DNA of 64,000 nt from an uncultured Clostridia bacterium (GCA_934247935.1 CAKQKE010000003.1:62001-126000), one strand, 5' to 3'. Counted from the stretch's first letter, positions 1-9,273 are shown. Translations and numbers: made by a program. Notes: generated by a model not told the origin, from the letters alone.

Positions 1-46
1 TGTGTAAAAAATCAAAATTTAAGCCGATTTCCTATGCTTTGACTAT

Positions 47-75
47 ATTGTATCATTTCAAAGTTGCATTTTCAA
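47..75 (-). promoter_or_regulatory. Leftward sigma-A-type promoter, gene outside window
   Basis: Read on the minus strand there is TTGAAA, a 17-base spacer and TACAAT, pointing left out of the window. It lies back to back with the promoter of the AraC-family gene. That is the usual arrangement for an AraC regulator and its divergently transcribed target, so the target is probably the gene just left of position 1. Confidence 0.5.
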
Positions 76-96
76 TATAAAAAAATTAAAAAAATA

Positions 97-125
97 TTGA
101 AAAAATCACAATAGTATGTTATAGT
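97..125 (+). promoter_or_regulatory. Promoter of the AraC-family gene
   Basis: TTGAAA (97-102), a 17-base spacer and TATAGT (120-125) lie just upstream of an AGAGG ribosome binding site at 131-135 and the ATG at 141. The 5' leader would be very short, about 10 bases. Confidence 0.6.
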
Positions 126-140
126 AAAAAAGAGGTATTT

Positions 141-926
141 ATGGAAAAGTTAAGTTTTGAAAAAATGCCGCATTATATTTTTTCGGCAAACAGACAATTT
201 GAGAAAAACGAATACCATATGAATAGAATATTCAACGAAAGCGTGCTTATTTTAATGAGAAAAGGAGTACTGCGGTTCAACGAAAACGGTGTTCCCGTAC
301 AATTAAACGCGGGCGAATATTATATTCAGAAGGCGGGACTCAATCAACAAGGTGTCACTCCGAGCGATTCTCCCAACTATTTTTTCATTCATTTCAGCGG
401 TCACTTTGACGAAAGGGGCGTTTTACCCATAAAAGGCACTTTCGATATCGACGAGGCGCAAAAAATCATTTCCGAAATTGAAATGCTGGGTAATTTTTCT
501 CAGCGGCTCGAATACGAAAGCCTTTTTTACAAACTGCTTTGCCTTTTAAAATCAGGCATGCACAAACAATCAACCCCCGAAATCATAAGGGAATATTTAC
601 TTAAAAACTTTGAACGAAACGTCACTTTGGAAGAGATTGAAAAAATAACATTTATTTCCAAAAACCAAATTATCAACGTATTTAAAGAGGCCTATGGCAA
701 CACCCCTCATCAATACCTTATCGATTTCCGACTTATTAAAGCAGGCGAACTTTTGCTTGCGACCAATCTGTCTTTAACCGAAATTTGTTTCCGCGTGGGA
801 TTTGGGGAATATTCGGGTTTTTATAAAGCGTTTATCCAAAAGTACGGCGAATCTCCTCAGGATTACAGAAAACGCCACTCCACCGATGCTTTTCCAAAGG
901 GCATTTATTACGACCCGCTTATTTAA
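141..926 (+). CDS. AraC family transcriptional regulator
   Basis: 261 residues. Residues about 10-110 look like a cupin-type sensor domain (AraC ligand-binding domain, short beta strands with a GEYYIQ turn). Residues about 160-250 form the double helix-turn-helix of the AraC/XylS family: first helix pair around ERNVTLEEIEK, second around LSLTEICFRVGFGEYSGFYKAF, followed by the family-typical G-x-S-P-x-x-Y-R motif. These proteins usually bind a sugar or related metabolite with the N-terminal domain and activate a neighbouring operon. The divergent promoter at 47-75 suggests the target lies to the left, outside the window. The ligand cannot be told from sequence. The ATG at 141 is supported by the AGAGG just upstream. 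Confidence 0.9.
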   Translation: MEKLSFEKMPHYIFSANRQFEKNEYHMNRIFNESVLILMRKGVLRFNENGVPVQLNAGEYYIQKAGLNQQGVTPSDSPNYFFIHFSGHFDERGVLPIKGTFDIDEAQKIISEIEMLGNFSQRLEYESLFYKLLCLLKSGMHKQSTPEIIREYLLKNFERNVTLEEIEKITFISKNQIINVFKEAYGNTPHQYLIDFRLIKAGELLLATNLSLTEICFRVGFGEYSGFYKAFIQKYGESPQDYRKRHSTDAFPKGIYYDPLI

Positions 927-1075
927 ACTTAATTTGTTTTGTGCAGAATTTAATCGTTTCCGTTCTAACCCTATTGCATTGATTATACTTCTTCCGTTAT
1001 CGCGCTCACGTGAATTATAAGTTAATGCGTGCGTTTTAAATTTATAATTTATATAAAGTTTATAATTTATATATA

Positions 1076-1111
1076 AAAGGTCTGCTTACCCGGTTTAGTA
1101 AACAGACCTTT
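1076..1111. terminator. Bidirectional terminator between araC-like and dnmA-like genes
   Basis: Inverted repeat AAAGGTCTG (1076-1084) and CAGACCTTT (1103-1111), extended inward by TTAC/GTAA, between two convergent genes. Short T-rich tracts flank it on both strands. Confidence 0.75.
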
Positions 1112-1154
1112 AAATTTTGTATTTAATTTATTGTTTTTGCAGCATTGTTACCGT

Positions 1155-1180
1155 TTTTGCATAATACGTATTATGTAAAA
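1155..1180. repeat. Dispersed TACGTA-core palindrome, copy 1
   Basis: Near-perfect palindrome with core ATAATACGTATTAT and arms of the form TTTGC-N14-GTAAA. One of six intergenic copies in this window that share the arm spacing and the central TACGTA. It lies between convergent genes, downstream of the shared terminator. Confidence 0.7.
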
Positions 1181-1213
1181 ACGACAAAATCGCATTATTA
1201 TACTCTTTTAAAA

Positions 1214-3889
1214 TCAATCTACGTCGTCTATACTCAACTGACCGCCGCCGCAAATTTCGGTATATTTTTCAAATAAATAAGCAACCCTTTCGCCGTCGTT
1301 TGAAAAATATTTCCCGTAAAGTTTATCGACCGCTTTATCGAGTTTTTCGTGCGCGGTTAAAAGGTCGTCAGGCATTTCCATCGGGTCGTACAGCGATGAC
1401 AACGACCTATCCGGGTACTTCGCTCTTACGTTTAAAATTGCTTGAGCAAGGTCGGTTATTTCTTTTTTGCTTTCTTCATCGCAGTCCGGCCATACGAAAT
1501 TGTTGTAAACTATTTTCGCCGAATATCTATAATCGCTTTTAAGCCTTCCGCAAACGTAAGACGTCCACGCCATGTGCATTTTAGAAGATAAAATTCCAAA
1601 ATCATAAAGCGTTGCAAACGGTATAATCAGATTGGCGTTGGTGCAAATGGTGTCGCTGCCTGAAAATCCCAAAGGTATATATATTCTCCTTTCGGTCGAC
1701 ACGCTCGGCATCACCACGTAAGACGAATAATTGTAAGTTTCTCTGAATAATTTCGGTGTGTCGGCGAGTTTTACCGTGCCTTCAAAAGTCGAATTTGACC
1801 TGAATTTTCTCACAGCGTCGACCCTTTCGGCAACGAGCGGCATAGCGGCGATTTGTTCGTCGGTTGCATCGACAAGCCACAAACACCACCTTTCTTTATT
1901 GTTTAAAAATTCGTCCGCACCCAAAAGTTTTTTAATATATTTACTTGCGGCGGGTTCTTTTGAAATCAATTCGTCTTTTTCTTGCGTACTAAGTATAAGA
2001 TTGCCGCCGTCGGTAGGTTGGCAGCCTTTAGTCATCGGCAGCACCTTGCAAACGGGTGTGTTTCGGCTTTCTATAAACACCGTGCGCGCGTCGACAAGGT
2101 AAGGATTTATCCTGAAAACTTTCTTTTCGATAGGCTCGCCGTTTACGTTTTCATAGTCAAAAATAACTTTTTCACGCTTACCGTTTGCTCCGAAACCGAC
2201 AATGACGCAAAAAACCGAAGCCGCGCTTCCCATGTCGGTATTCCATTTAAAGGTGCGGTGAGCGAAATTAATTCTCATTCCCAAAACGGCGATAAGATAC
2301 CTCCAAAGTATCGTCACTTGTTCGCCCTGAGTGATGCTGTTTGTCGCGACAAGCGCACATTCTCCGCTTGTACCCTTTAAATATTCCGCGCTTTTTATAA
2401 ACCAGCCGCACACGTAATCGAGCGTGCCTATACCCTTTAAAGTCGGGCACAAACTTTGCACGTCTTTTCTCTGCTCCGCGCTCATGAGTTTTGCACCCAC
2501 AAACGGCGGATTTGAAAATACGTAATCGGCAACGCCGCCGCACACCTTTTTCCAGTCGCACGTAAGTGCATTGTCCACCTCGATATTCGCACCGCCCACC
2601 ATCGGCAAACGAGTAAAATATGTGCCGTATATTTCGCTTGCGCGCATGTTTATCTGGTGGTCCATAAGCCACATTGCGCACCTTGCTATCATTGCGGGAA
2701 ATTCTTTAAGTTCTATCCCGTAAAAATTGTCCGTTTTTACCTTGAAAAGTTGAGAAATATCGAAAACTTGTTGACCGCTATATAGTTTTTCGACCAATTT
2801 AAGTTCTATTTCGCGCAATTCTCTATACGCCACAACGAGAAAATTTCCGCAACCGCACGCCGGGTCCAAAAATTTGAGATTGGCGATTTTTTCATGAAAC
2901 GCCTTAAGTTCCGCAGTGGTGTTGCACTCGTCGAGTTGCTTTAAAAGTCCGTCGATAAACAATGGTTTAAGAGTCTTTAAAATATTCGTCTCCGAAGTGT
3001 AATACGCGCCGAGACTTCTTCTCTCCTTCTTGTCCATTACGCACTGTATCATCGCGCCGAAAATTTCGGGGGAAATGTTTGCCCAATCGAGTTTTGCAAG
3101 TTGCAAAAGCGCAAGTCTGTCATCCTGAGTGAAATCGGGAAGGGGTATTTCTTCGTCGAAAATTCCACCGAGTACGCACGGGAAATTTTCGGGTTTGTCC
3201 GATTTGCCCGCAAGCCTTTTAAACAACAGTGAAAGTCTGTCGCTTAAATCGGTTGCATTTTCGTCGCCCTCGAGCAGATATTCGTAAAAACTGTTTTTAT
3301 CGAATATCGAACTGTCATCCGAAAACATACAAAAAATCAAGCGGACAATCAAAATTTCGAGATATCTGCCGGAATACCCTTTCGCAATCAGACCATCGCA
3401 AAACTCGCTCGTTTTTTCGGCACAGATAATGCTTGACGGGTTTTTCTCCACAGTCTCGGTAGTTATATAACCGATTAAAAAAGCAAACTCTCTGACTTGT
3501 TTGTAAAAGTCGCTCAAACTTATAATTTTGACGTCTTTATCCAAACCGTATATCGCAAAACTGTCAAAATTGCAGATTATTACGCGCGTGGGTCTTTCCT
3601 GCGGCGGCAACGACTTCACGTATTCGTCAATCTTGTTTTTCTCTTCGGCAATGTCGGAAGCAGACAACAGCGCGCTCATTGCGACGACGCCCTTCCAGCA
3701 CAAAAGCGAATAGTTTTTGCCTTTGTTTTTAAGTTCTACCTTGTAAAACGTATCGACTTTCCACGGGCTTATACCGAAAACACCGAAAAAGTCGTCGGTT
3801 ATTTGCGCACAGTGTTTTACTTTTGCGTTCGTCCATTTTTTTGTAAACAACAAGGCACGTTGTTTTATTTCGTCCCAACCGAGGCGCAT
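1214..3889 (-). CDS. MmeI/DnmA-like adenine DNA methyltransferase, nuclease motif lost
   Basis: 891 residues, close to MmeI-type enzymes (about 900) and to B. subtilis DnmA (YeeA). The SAM-binding motif DPACGCGNF and the catalytic NPPF of gamma-class N6-adenine methyltransferases are clear. The C-terminal half matches the target-recognition region of type IIL enzymes. The N-terminal part keeps the MmeI_N scaffold around a conserved WKG, but the D-x9-E-x-K nuclease signature aligns to L, S and L, so cleavage is very unlikely. No restriction or specificity gene is adjacent. The likely role is a solitary methyltransferase marking one sequence for regulation or protection. A GGGAG ribosome binding site precedes the ATG. 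Alternative: a decayed restriction-modification relic, though the reading frame is intact. Confidence 0.85.
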   Translation of the reverse strand: MRLGWDEIKQRALLFTKKWTNAKVKHCAQITDDFFGVFGISPWKVDTFYKVELKNKGKNYSLLCWKGVVAMSALLSASDIAEEKNKIDEYVKSLPPQERPTRVIICNFDSFAIYGLDKDVKIISLSDFYKQVREFAFLIGYITTETVEKNPSSIICAEKTSEFCDGLIAKGYSGRYLEILIVRLIFCMFSDDSSIFDKNSFYEYLLEGDENATDLSDRLSLLFKRLAGKSDKPENFPCVLGGIFDEEIPLPDFTQDDRLALLQLAKLDWANISPEIFGAMIQCVMDKKERRSLGAYYTSETNILKTLKPLFIDGLLKQLDECNTTAELKAFHEKIANLKFLDPACGCGNFLVVAYRELREIELKLVEKLYSGQQVFDISQLFKVKTDNFYGIELKEFPAMIARCAMWLMDHQINMRASEIYGTYFTRLPMVGGANIEVDNALTCDWKKVCGGVADYVFSNPPFVGAKLMSAEQRKDVQSLCPTLKGIGTLDYVCGWFIKSAEYLKGTSGECALVATNSITQGEQVTILWRYLIAVLGMRINFAHRTFKWNTDMGSAASVFCVIVGFGANGKREKVIFDYENVNGEPIEKKVFRINPYLVDARTVFIESRNTPVCKVLPMTKGCQPTDGGNLILSTQEKDELISKEPAASKYIKKLLGADEFLNNKERWCLWLVDATDEQIAAMPLVAERVDAVRKFRSNSTFEGTVKLADTPKLFRETYNYSSYVVMPSVSTERRIYIPLGFSGSDTICTNANLIIPFATLYDFGILSSKMHMAWTSYVCGRLKSDYRYSAKIVYNNFVWPDCDEESKKEITDLAQAILNVRAKYPDRSLSSLYDPMEMPDDLLTAHEKLDKAVDKLYGKYFSNDGERVAYLFEKYTEICGGGQLSIDDVD

Positions 3890-4132
3890 ATGCGTTTTCT
3901 CCCTATCGTGATTTTAAAATTTTATCGGCAATTCCGGCGTTTGTATTAAACAACTTATATATTAATTACCGCTTGCATCAAACAAAATGTATTAATAAAT
4001 ATCTTTAATTAATTACCGTTTATACTTTGCAACAGTCGTTTTACCAAACTTATCTGAAATAACAATATAAACCGCCGTTTTTTATTATACACCCAAAAGA
4101 AAATAAAATCAAATTTTTTATTAACGATTAAA

Positions 4133-4159
4133 AGGCGAACTACAGTACGTAGTCCGCCT
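4133..4159 (-). terminator. Terminator of yceD-rpmF
   Basis: Hairpin AGGCG-A-ACTAC / GTAGT-C-CGCCT just downstream of rpmF. On the minus strand it is followed by a T-rich stretch. Confidence 0.75.
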
Positions 4160-4185
4160 ATCCGATATCATAACTTATTTTTCAA

Positions 4186-4383
4186 TCAGTCAGCATCTTT
4201 CTCTTCTTTCTTTGCAACAACCTCAACGTCGTCGTAGTAGCCGCAATTTTTGCATACTCTGTGAGCTTGTTTCAATTCATGGCACTGTTTGCACTCAACG
4301 AGCGTAGGAACAGTAGCCTTATAGTTGCTTGCAAATCTCTTTGCTCCTCTTTGCTTGGAAACTTTACCCTTTGGAACTGCCAT
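4186..4383 (-). CDS. rpmF: 50S ribosomal protein L32
   Basis: 65 residues starting MAVPKGKVSKQR, the hallmark of L32, with a zinc-ribbon pair C-x2-C ... C-x2-C (CKQC and CKNC), i.e. the zinc-binding form. The acidic tail is slightly longer than average. It lies 24 bases downstream of yceD in the conserved yceD-rpmF pair, and both are transcribed from the consensus promoter at 4865-4893. An AGAGGTG ribosome binding site precedes the ATG. Confidence 0.97.
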   Translation of the reverse strand: MAVPKGKVSKQRGAKRFASNYKATVPTLVECKQCHELKQAHRVCKNCGYYDDVEVVAKKEEKDAD

Positions 4384-4407
4384 CTTCGCACACCTCTCTT
4401 TTATAAA

Positions 4408-4851
4408 TTACTTTTCACAATTACAACTTTTTACATTTAAGTTACAGCCGCAAATCGGGCACAGTCCTTTGCAGTCCTCTTTGCAATGAATTGCAAAAGG
4501 CATACTTTCCAAAACCGCATCCCTGACCGCTTGCGTCAAATCTACCAAACCGCTTTTATACAAATAATCGTCTTCCTCGGGACTACTTTGCACAAAACGA
4601 ATATTTAAAGGTTGAACCGTTTTGTGTTCTGCCGGCTCGAGACATCTCGAACACTCCCCCGCGACGGTATATTCGACGTAACCGTCAATATAGATTTTTT
4701 TTGATTCTATAGTAACGGTGCCGCAAACTTTTACTCCGCCTTTAATGGACGCATTGGGTAAATCGACCAGATTTTCGTCAAAAACTTTTTCGCACGAAAA
4801 TTCGGAAACGAATTTGCCCGCTTTTGTCAGTTTGTTTATATCTATAACCAT
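4408..4851 (-). CDS. yceD: YceD/DUF177 family rRNA accumulation protein
   Basis: 147 residues. Family DUF177 (YceD, YlbN in Bacillus), needed for normal 23S rRNA accumulation and almost always encoded just upstream of rpmF, as here. Cysteine pairs are visible: CSRC in the middle and a C-terminal cluster (CKEDCKGLCPICGCN ... CNC) that probably binds zinc. The start is close to the predicted transcription start, so the leader is only a few bases long. Confidence 0.92.
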   Translation of the reverse strand: MVIDINKLTKAGKFVSEFSCEKVFDENLVDLPNASIKGGVKVCGTVTIESKKIYIDGYVEYTVAGECSRCLEPAEHKTVQPLNIRFVQSSPEEDDYLYKSGLVDLTQAVRDAVLESMPFAIHCKEDCKGLCPICGCNLNVKSCNCEK

Positions 4852-4864
4852 ATGTAGCCTACAA

Positions 4865-4893
4865 ATTATATCTTATTTTAAATATATTGTCAA
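4865..4893 (-). promoter_or_regulatory. Consensus promoter for yceD-rpmF
   Basis: On the minus strand: TTGACA, exactly 17 bases, TATAAT. A perfect sigma-A promoter in the 54-base gap between the YdbT-like gene and yceD. The predicted +1 lies only about 6-7 bases before the yceD ATG. Confidence 0.9.
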
Positions 4894-4905
4894 CTTTTTA
4901 AGGGA

Positions 4906-6252
4906 CTAAAAGCCTATTTTTTCTTTGATTTTGTCTCTTAATTCGTTATCGTACACGCCTACGGGCAGTTGAGCGCGATATCCTCCCAAATCAAACTCGT
5001 ATGCGCTTACGTTCAACGCTTCGCGCAATTTATCTTTAAAAGTTGTGACCGAGCACACCTTATCGCAAATCACGTAATAATCTTTCTTCCAGACGCTGCC
5101 TGTACGAAACATCATAAATTCGTCGCCCAGGGCATAACCTCTGCCTTTTCTGTATAATGCGTACACAACGCCTTCAAACAGCAGTACGATTAAAAATATC
5201 GGGTGGTATAAAATCGCAAAACAAATGCTTACTATGCTTGCGACAAACATCAACTCGAAACAAACGGCATCGCACTTTACTCCCGAGGAAACAAATTTCG
5301 CGCTTCCGTCGTCGCCGATAAGCAGCGAACGAATTTCTTTGGCTGTCTCTTTTTTTATCATGAACGGCAAATAATTTACTTCGTTTAATCCTTTAGATTC
5401 GCTTTTTGTAATTATTTTTGCGGTAACGTAACCCATAATCCTTGCAAATATACCGGCTCTTTCGGTGATACCTACAATTTGCGAAACGTCCGTGCGGAAT
5501 ACCCTTGCCTCGGGGTTTTTACATTTCATCACGACTTCTCCGCCACCCACTTCGAGTTCGTAAGCGGCGTAGTGGTTAAATTTATACACGTATACCAAAA
5601 AAATGAGAATTAAGGTCAATACGTATATAACCGCAACCGAAATAAACAAAAATGCGACGGCTTGTTTGTAAAACGCCGAATATTTTTTAAGTATACACAA
5701 CATCAACGGGACAGCCACGCAACAAATGCCGAACATATAAATCGTTGCGTCAGCAATCCAGATAAACAAAGTTTTAACTTTGTCTTTTATAGTCAAGCGC
5801 AACGTTTTTTCTACTTTTTCAAGGTTGTCTTTTACTTTCGGAAGTAAACCTTTTACCTTTTCAAGGTCTTTTTTGTCAAGTTCAAAGTTAAACGACTCGT
5901 CAGCCGTCTCGATAATCACTCTCGAACCGCCGAAAAACAACACGTTGTTTACGACGTTTACGCACACAATGTCTTTAAACTCTACTCTTTTTACTTTATT
6001 GCCGAAAATTATCGCAAGACTTTCTTCGTCGATTTGTACGCAATATTTTTTCGCTCCGGAAACGGTTATCGTCCCGAACAAAAGCGTCAACCCCAACGCC
6101 GCAAAGCAACCGAACAACCATTCGACGCCCACGACTTCGGTAAGCGAACCGTCCATAAGCATAAGCACAAACAGTACCGAAACGACGCTTACACATAAAA
6201 TACCCGCAATTTTTCTGATTATACTTGTGATGCCGAGCGAAAATTTATTCAT
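4906..6252 (-). CDS. YdbT-like membrane protein with three bacterial PH-like domains
   Basis: 448 residues with three membrane hairpins (about 12-58, 165-225 and 335-375). Each is followed by a beta-rich segment of 60-90 residues consistent with a bacterial PH domain (bPH_2, DUF304). This is the architecture of B. subtilis YdbT. Its start overlaps the end of the smaller YdbS-like gene by 8 bases, matching the ydbS-ydbT pairing. The ribosome binding site AAGGAG lies inside the upstream gene. YdbS/YdbT are linked to resistance to some membrane-acting peptides in Bacillus. The function here is inferred only. Sequence similarity is weak, and the domain pattern carries the call. Confidence 0.65.
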   Translation of the reverse strand: MNKFSLGITSIIRKIAGILCVSVVSVLFVLMLMDGSLTEVVGVEWLFGCFAALGLTLLFGTITVSGAKKYCVQIDEESLAIIFGNKVKRVEFKDIVCVNVVNNVLFFGGSRVIIETADESFNFELDKKDLEKVKGLLPKVKDNLEKVEKTLRLTIKDKVKTLFIWIADATIYMFGICCVAVPLMLCILKKYSAFYKQAVAFLFISVAVIYVLTLILIFLVYVYKFNHYAAYELEVGGGEVVMKCKNPEARVFRTDVSQIVGITERAGIFARIMGYVTAKIITKSESKGLNEVNYLPFMIKKETAKEIRSLLIGDDGSAKFVSSGVKCDAVCFELMFVASIVSICFAILYHPIFLIVLLFEGVVYALYRKGRGYALGDEFMMFRTGSVWKKDYYVICDKVCSVTTFKDKLREALNVSAYEFDLGGYRAQLPVGVYDNELRDKIKEKIGF

Positions 6253-6706
6253 GATCGACTCCTTTCAAGTGTTCGTTTACAAACCCGAGCAATTTGTCGT
6301 TTTCAAAAAGTTTAAAAACGTATTTTTGCGACGAAGTGGTAAGTTCGAGATTTGAAAATCTTTTTTTGTATACTCCACCCGATTTGGTTATTTTATAAGA
6401 CAAAACGTTTTTCTTTGGTATAGTAAACGTTTTTATCACGGGATAACCGTAAACGAAACAAACGTTGTCTTCGTCGCCGCCATAAGCGTGTTCGTTTTTT
6501 ACCGTAATCGCTTTTAATATAGTAAGATATGCGATTAACACAACAAGAACCACTGCAAGCCACGTAATTATGCTTTTAAATCCTTGATATTTCATCACAA
6601 TCAGAACGGCACCCGTTATGACTATTGCGGAATACACCAAAAACATAACGATATTCGTGACGAGTTGAGCCTTAAATGCGGCTTTCCCTCTGTTTTCCAA
6701 CTTCAT
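6245..6706 (-). CDS. YdbS-like small membrane protein with PH-like domain
   Basis: 153 residues: two transmembrane helices (about 15-37 and 43-65), then a beta-rich C-terminal half with a VYGYPVIKTFTIPKKNV segment typical of bPH_2 domains. First gene of a two-gene unit with the YdbT-like gene (8-base overlap). Strong GGGAGG ribosome binding site. Role inferred from the YdbS/YdbT pairing. Confidence 0.65.
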   Translation of the reverse strand: MKLENRGKAAFKAQLVTNIVMFLVYSAIVITGAVLIVMKYQGFKSIITWLAVVLVVLIAYLTILKAITVKNEHAYGGDEDNVCFVYGYPVIKTFTIPKKNVLSYKITKSGGVYKKRFSNLELTTSSQKYVFKLFENDKLLGFVNEHLKGVDHE

Positions 6707-6803
6707 ATTACCTCCCTTTCAAGAGATGAATTATTTCTTCTGTTCGAGCAAGATTAACCATTGTCAAGTATTAAAGATATATCTTTTACTTTGCTCCGCC
6801 CGA

Positions 6804-8006
6804 TTATTTTTTCTTGCTGAGAGCCATTGTGTCTCTTGCAATCACAAGTTCTTCGTTGGTGGGAATAACAAGAACTTTTACCTTGCCGTCTTTACCAGTA
6901 ATATCCCTTATACTGCCGTTGTTCTTTTCATTGTTTTTATCTTTGTCAATAGTAATACCCATAAATTCGAGTCCTTCGACAACGCCCGCTCTGATTTCCG
7001 GAGTGTTTTCACCGATACCTGCGGTAAATACCACGCAGTCGACTCCGCCCATTGCGGCAGCGTATGCGCCGACGTATTTTTTGCACGAATAAGCGAATAT
7101 ATCGAGCGCAAGTTGAGCGCGATGATTGCCCTCTGCAGCGGCTTTTTCCAAATCTCTGAAGTCGCTCGAAACACCGCTTACGCCCAAAACACCGGACTTT
7201 TTGTTGCAGATTTTAAGGAGATCTTCAAGACCGAGGTTGAGTTTTTTGCCGAGATATTCTAAAATAGCCGGGTCTAAATCGCCGGTCCTCGTACCCATAG
7301 GCACGCCGCCCAAAGGAGTGAAACTCATAGAAGTGTCGAAACATTTTCCGTTTTTAACAGCGGAAATAGACGAACCGTTGCCGAGATGGCACGTTACCAC
7401 CTTAAAATTATTTACGTCTGCGCCGAGATATTTAGCCGCTTCTTCGGAAACAAAACGGTGGCTTGTGCCGTGCGCGCCGTAACGACGTACTTTGTATTGA
7501 GTGTAATATTCATACGGCAAACCGTAAATATAAGCCTTTTCGGGCATCATAGCGTGGAACGCCGTATCAAACGTAGCGACCATAGGAACGTCGGGCATAA
7601 TTTCTCTGCAAGCAAGCACGCCCGTGATATTTGCGGGCTGATGCAAAGGAGCAAGATCAATATTGCTTTCGCACACCTTAAGGACTTCGTCATCGATAAG
7701 TACCGAGCAATCGTAGTCACCGCCGCTGTGAAGTATACGGTGACCTACAGCGTCGATTTCTTTCATGCTTTTGATTGCGCCGTACTTTTCGTCTACAAGC
7801 ATTTTAAGCACCAACTCGAGCGCGCATTTGTGGTCGGGCATAGGTTGCTTTACCACAACCTCTTCGCCGTTGACTTTTTGTTTTAAAAGCGAACCTTCTA
7901 TGCCTATTCTTTCGCAAATCCCTTTCGCGATTGCCTTTTCGGTCTGCATGTCGATAAGTTGATATTTAAGAGACGAACTTCCTGCATTGATTACTAAAAC
8001 TTTCAT
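6804..8006 (-). CDS. ackA: Acetate kinase
   Basis: 400 residues starting MKVLVINAGSSSLKYQL, the acetate kinase signature. The second signature, HLGNGSSISAVKNGKC, is also present, as is GTRTGDLDP. Acetyl phosphate + ADP gives acetate + ATP, the energy-yielding last step of acetate fermentation. The reading frame stays open 51 codons further upstream, but AAGGAGA sits just before the codon at 8006 and the family N-terminus begins there. It lies 171 bases downstream of pta on the same strand, so the two are probably co-transcribed, with a TACGTA palindrome between them. Confidence 0.97.
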   Translation of the reverse strand: MKVLVINAGSSSLKYQLIDMQTEKAIAKGICERIGIEGSLLKQKVNGEEVVVKQPMPDHKCALELVLKMLVDEKYGAIKSMKEIDAVGHRILHSGGDYDCSVLIDDEVLKVCESNIDLAPLHQPANITGVLACREIMPDVPMVATFDTAFHAMMPEKAYIYGLPYEYYTQYKVRRYGAHGTSHRFVSEEAAKYLGADVNNFKVVTCHLGNGSSISAVKNGKCFDTSMSFTPLGGVPMGTRTGDLDPAILEYLGKKLNLGLEDLLKICNKKSGVLGVSGVSSDFRDLEKAAAEGNHRAQLALDIFAYSCKKYVGAYAAAMGGVDCVVFTAGIGENTPEIRAGVVEGLEFMGITIDKDKNNEKNNGSIRDITGKDGKVKVLVIPTNEELVIARDTMALSKKK

Positions 8007-8040
8007 TAATTTTCTCCTTGTAATTTTATTGATGTGCGAA

Positions 8041-8064
8041 TTTACACGATACGTATTGAGTAAA
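8041..8064. repeat. Dispersed TACGTA-core palindrome, copy 2
   Basis: Imperfect copy, TTTAC-N14-GTAAA with central ATACGTAT, in the pta-ackA intergenic gap. The bases to its right (AAGCGGCAAAACGGCAA) resemble those beside copy 1. Confidence 0.6.
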
Positions 8065-8177
8065 AGCGGCAAAACGGCAATATTTTTATATCGACGCCGC
8101 TTTGCCGCAAACGCGATTTTATCGACGTTTTTATGCGTTCTGTCGCATATGATTTTCAATCGGATTTTTCAGTATGA

Positions 8178-9206
8178 TTATTCAGCCGCTTGCAATGCGG
8201 TGATTGCAACCGCGGCAACTATATCTCGGGTATGGCAACCTCTCGACAAGTCGTTGATGGGTTTTGCAAGACCTTGACAAAGAGGTCCTATCGCCTGGAA
8301 TCCGCCCAATCTTTCAACGAGTTTATATCCGATATTTCCCGCATCGAGGTCGGGGAAAATAAGTACGTTTGCGTGTCCCGCAACTTCGGAACCGGGTGCT
8401 TTTGATTCAGCGACCGAAGGAACGATGGATGCGTCCAGCTGAAGTTCGCCGTCGGCTTTTACGTCGGGGCAAATTTCGTGGAATTTAGCGACAGCCGCAA
8501 CAACTTTGTCTACGTCGGCATGCCTTGCGCTGCCCTTGCTGGAGTGCGACAGGAAAGAAACTCTCGGCTCCAAACCCGCAATCGACTTCGCGCTTTGAGC
8601 GGAAGATGCGGCGATATAAGCAAGTTCTTCCGAAGTCGGGTTTTGGTTAAGTCCGCAATCCGCGAAAATAAAGCATCCGTCTTCACAATATTGATTACCG
8701 CCCTCGGGTGCAACCATAAGAAAATACGCCGAAACAATCGGAGTGTTTTTATCCGTCTTTATTACCTGAAGTCCGGGTCTTAAAGTGTTTGCCGTCGAGT
8801 GGCAAGCACCCGAAACCATACCGTCAACATCATCGCTTTTAAGCATAAGCGCACCATACATTGTGTAGTCCTTTTTAATCGCTTTTTCGGCGTCTTCAAC
8901 CGTAGCGTATTCGGGAAGACCCGTCTTTTTATTTATTTTACCTTGTCTCAAATTGAACAAAAGTTGAGCGTATTCGTTTGTCTTTGTATTCGTTTCGGGA
9001 TTAACCACCGTTACGCCCGTAAGGTCGATTCCGGGATTTTCCGCTTTAATTTTGTTTTCGTCGCCCAAAAGGGTGATTTTCGCAATGTTTTGTTGAGCGC
9101 ACAAAGCAGCCGCTTCGACCACTCTTTTATCCTCGCTTTCGGGTAAAACTATGTTTTTACCGAGTGATTTTGCCTTGTTGTAGATGGATTCCATTAAATT
9201 TGACAT
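8178..9206 (-). CDS. pta: Phosphate acetyltransferase
   Basis: 342 residues, the short Pta form (PTA_PTB family). Converts acetyl-CoA + phosphate to acetyl phosphate. The N-terminal KNIVLPESEDKRVVEAA, the central SGACHSTANTLRPGLQVI and the C-terminal NLSRG-like segment (NDLSRGCHTRDIV) are typical. Upstream partner of ackA. An AAGGAGATAT ribosome binding site precedes the ATG. An inverted repeat at 9257-9273 lies in its promoter region and may be an operator. Confidence 0.95.
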   Translation of the reverse strand: MSNLMESIYNKAKSLGKNIVLPESEDKRVVEAAALCAQQNIAKITLLGDENKIKAENPGIDLTGVTVVNPETNTKTNEYAQLLFNLRQGKINKKTGLPEYATVEDAEKAIKKDYTMYGALMLKSDDVDGMVSGACHSTANTLRPGLQVIKTDKNTPIVSAYFLMVAPEGGNQYCEDGCFIFADCGLNQNPTSEELAYIAASSAQSAKSIAGLEPRVSFLSHSSKGSARHADVDKVVAAVAKFHEICPDVKADGELQLDASIVPSVAESKAPGSEVAGHANVLIFPDLDAGNIGYKLVERLGGFQAIGPLCQGLAKPINDLSRGCHTRDIVAAVAITALQAAE

Positions 9207-9256
9207 AATATATCTCCTTTTTTACCATAAAATCTTGTAAAAAAATTAAATTTGGG

Positions 9257-9273
9257 TTACACTATAAGTGTAA
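9257..9273. promoter_or_regulatory. Candidate operator between pta and tmcAL
   Basis: Perfect inverted repeat TTACACT-ATA-AGTGTAA in the divergent gap between pta (minus) and tmcAL (plus). It does not match the Rex consensus TTGTGA-N6-TCACAA or a CcpA cre site as I know them. The binding protein is unknown. Confidence 0.4.

Noticed and set aside
8007..8159. Longer acetate kinase starting at 8159
   Set aside because: The extra 51 codons match no acetate kinase, cover a palindrome copy and have no ribosome binding site. The family start at 8006 has AAGGAGA.
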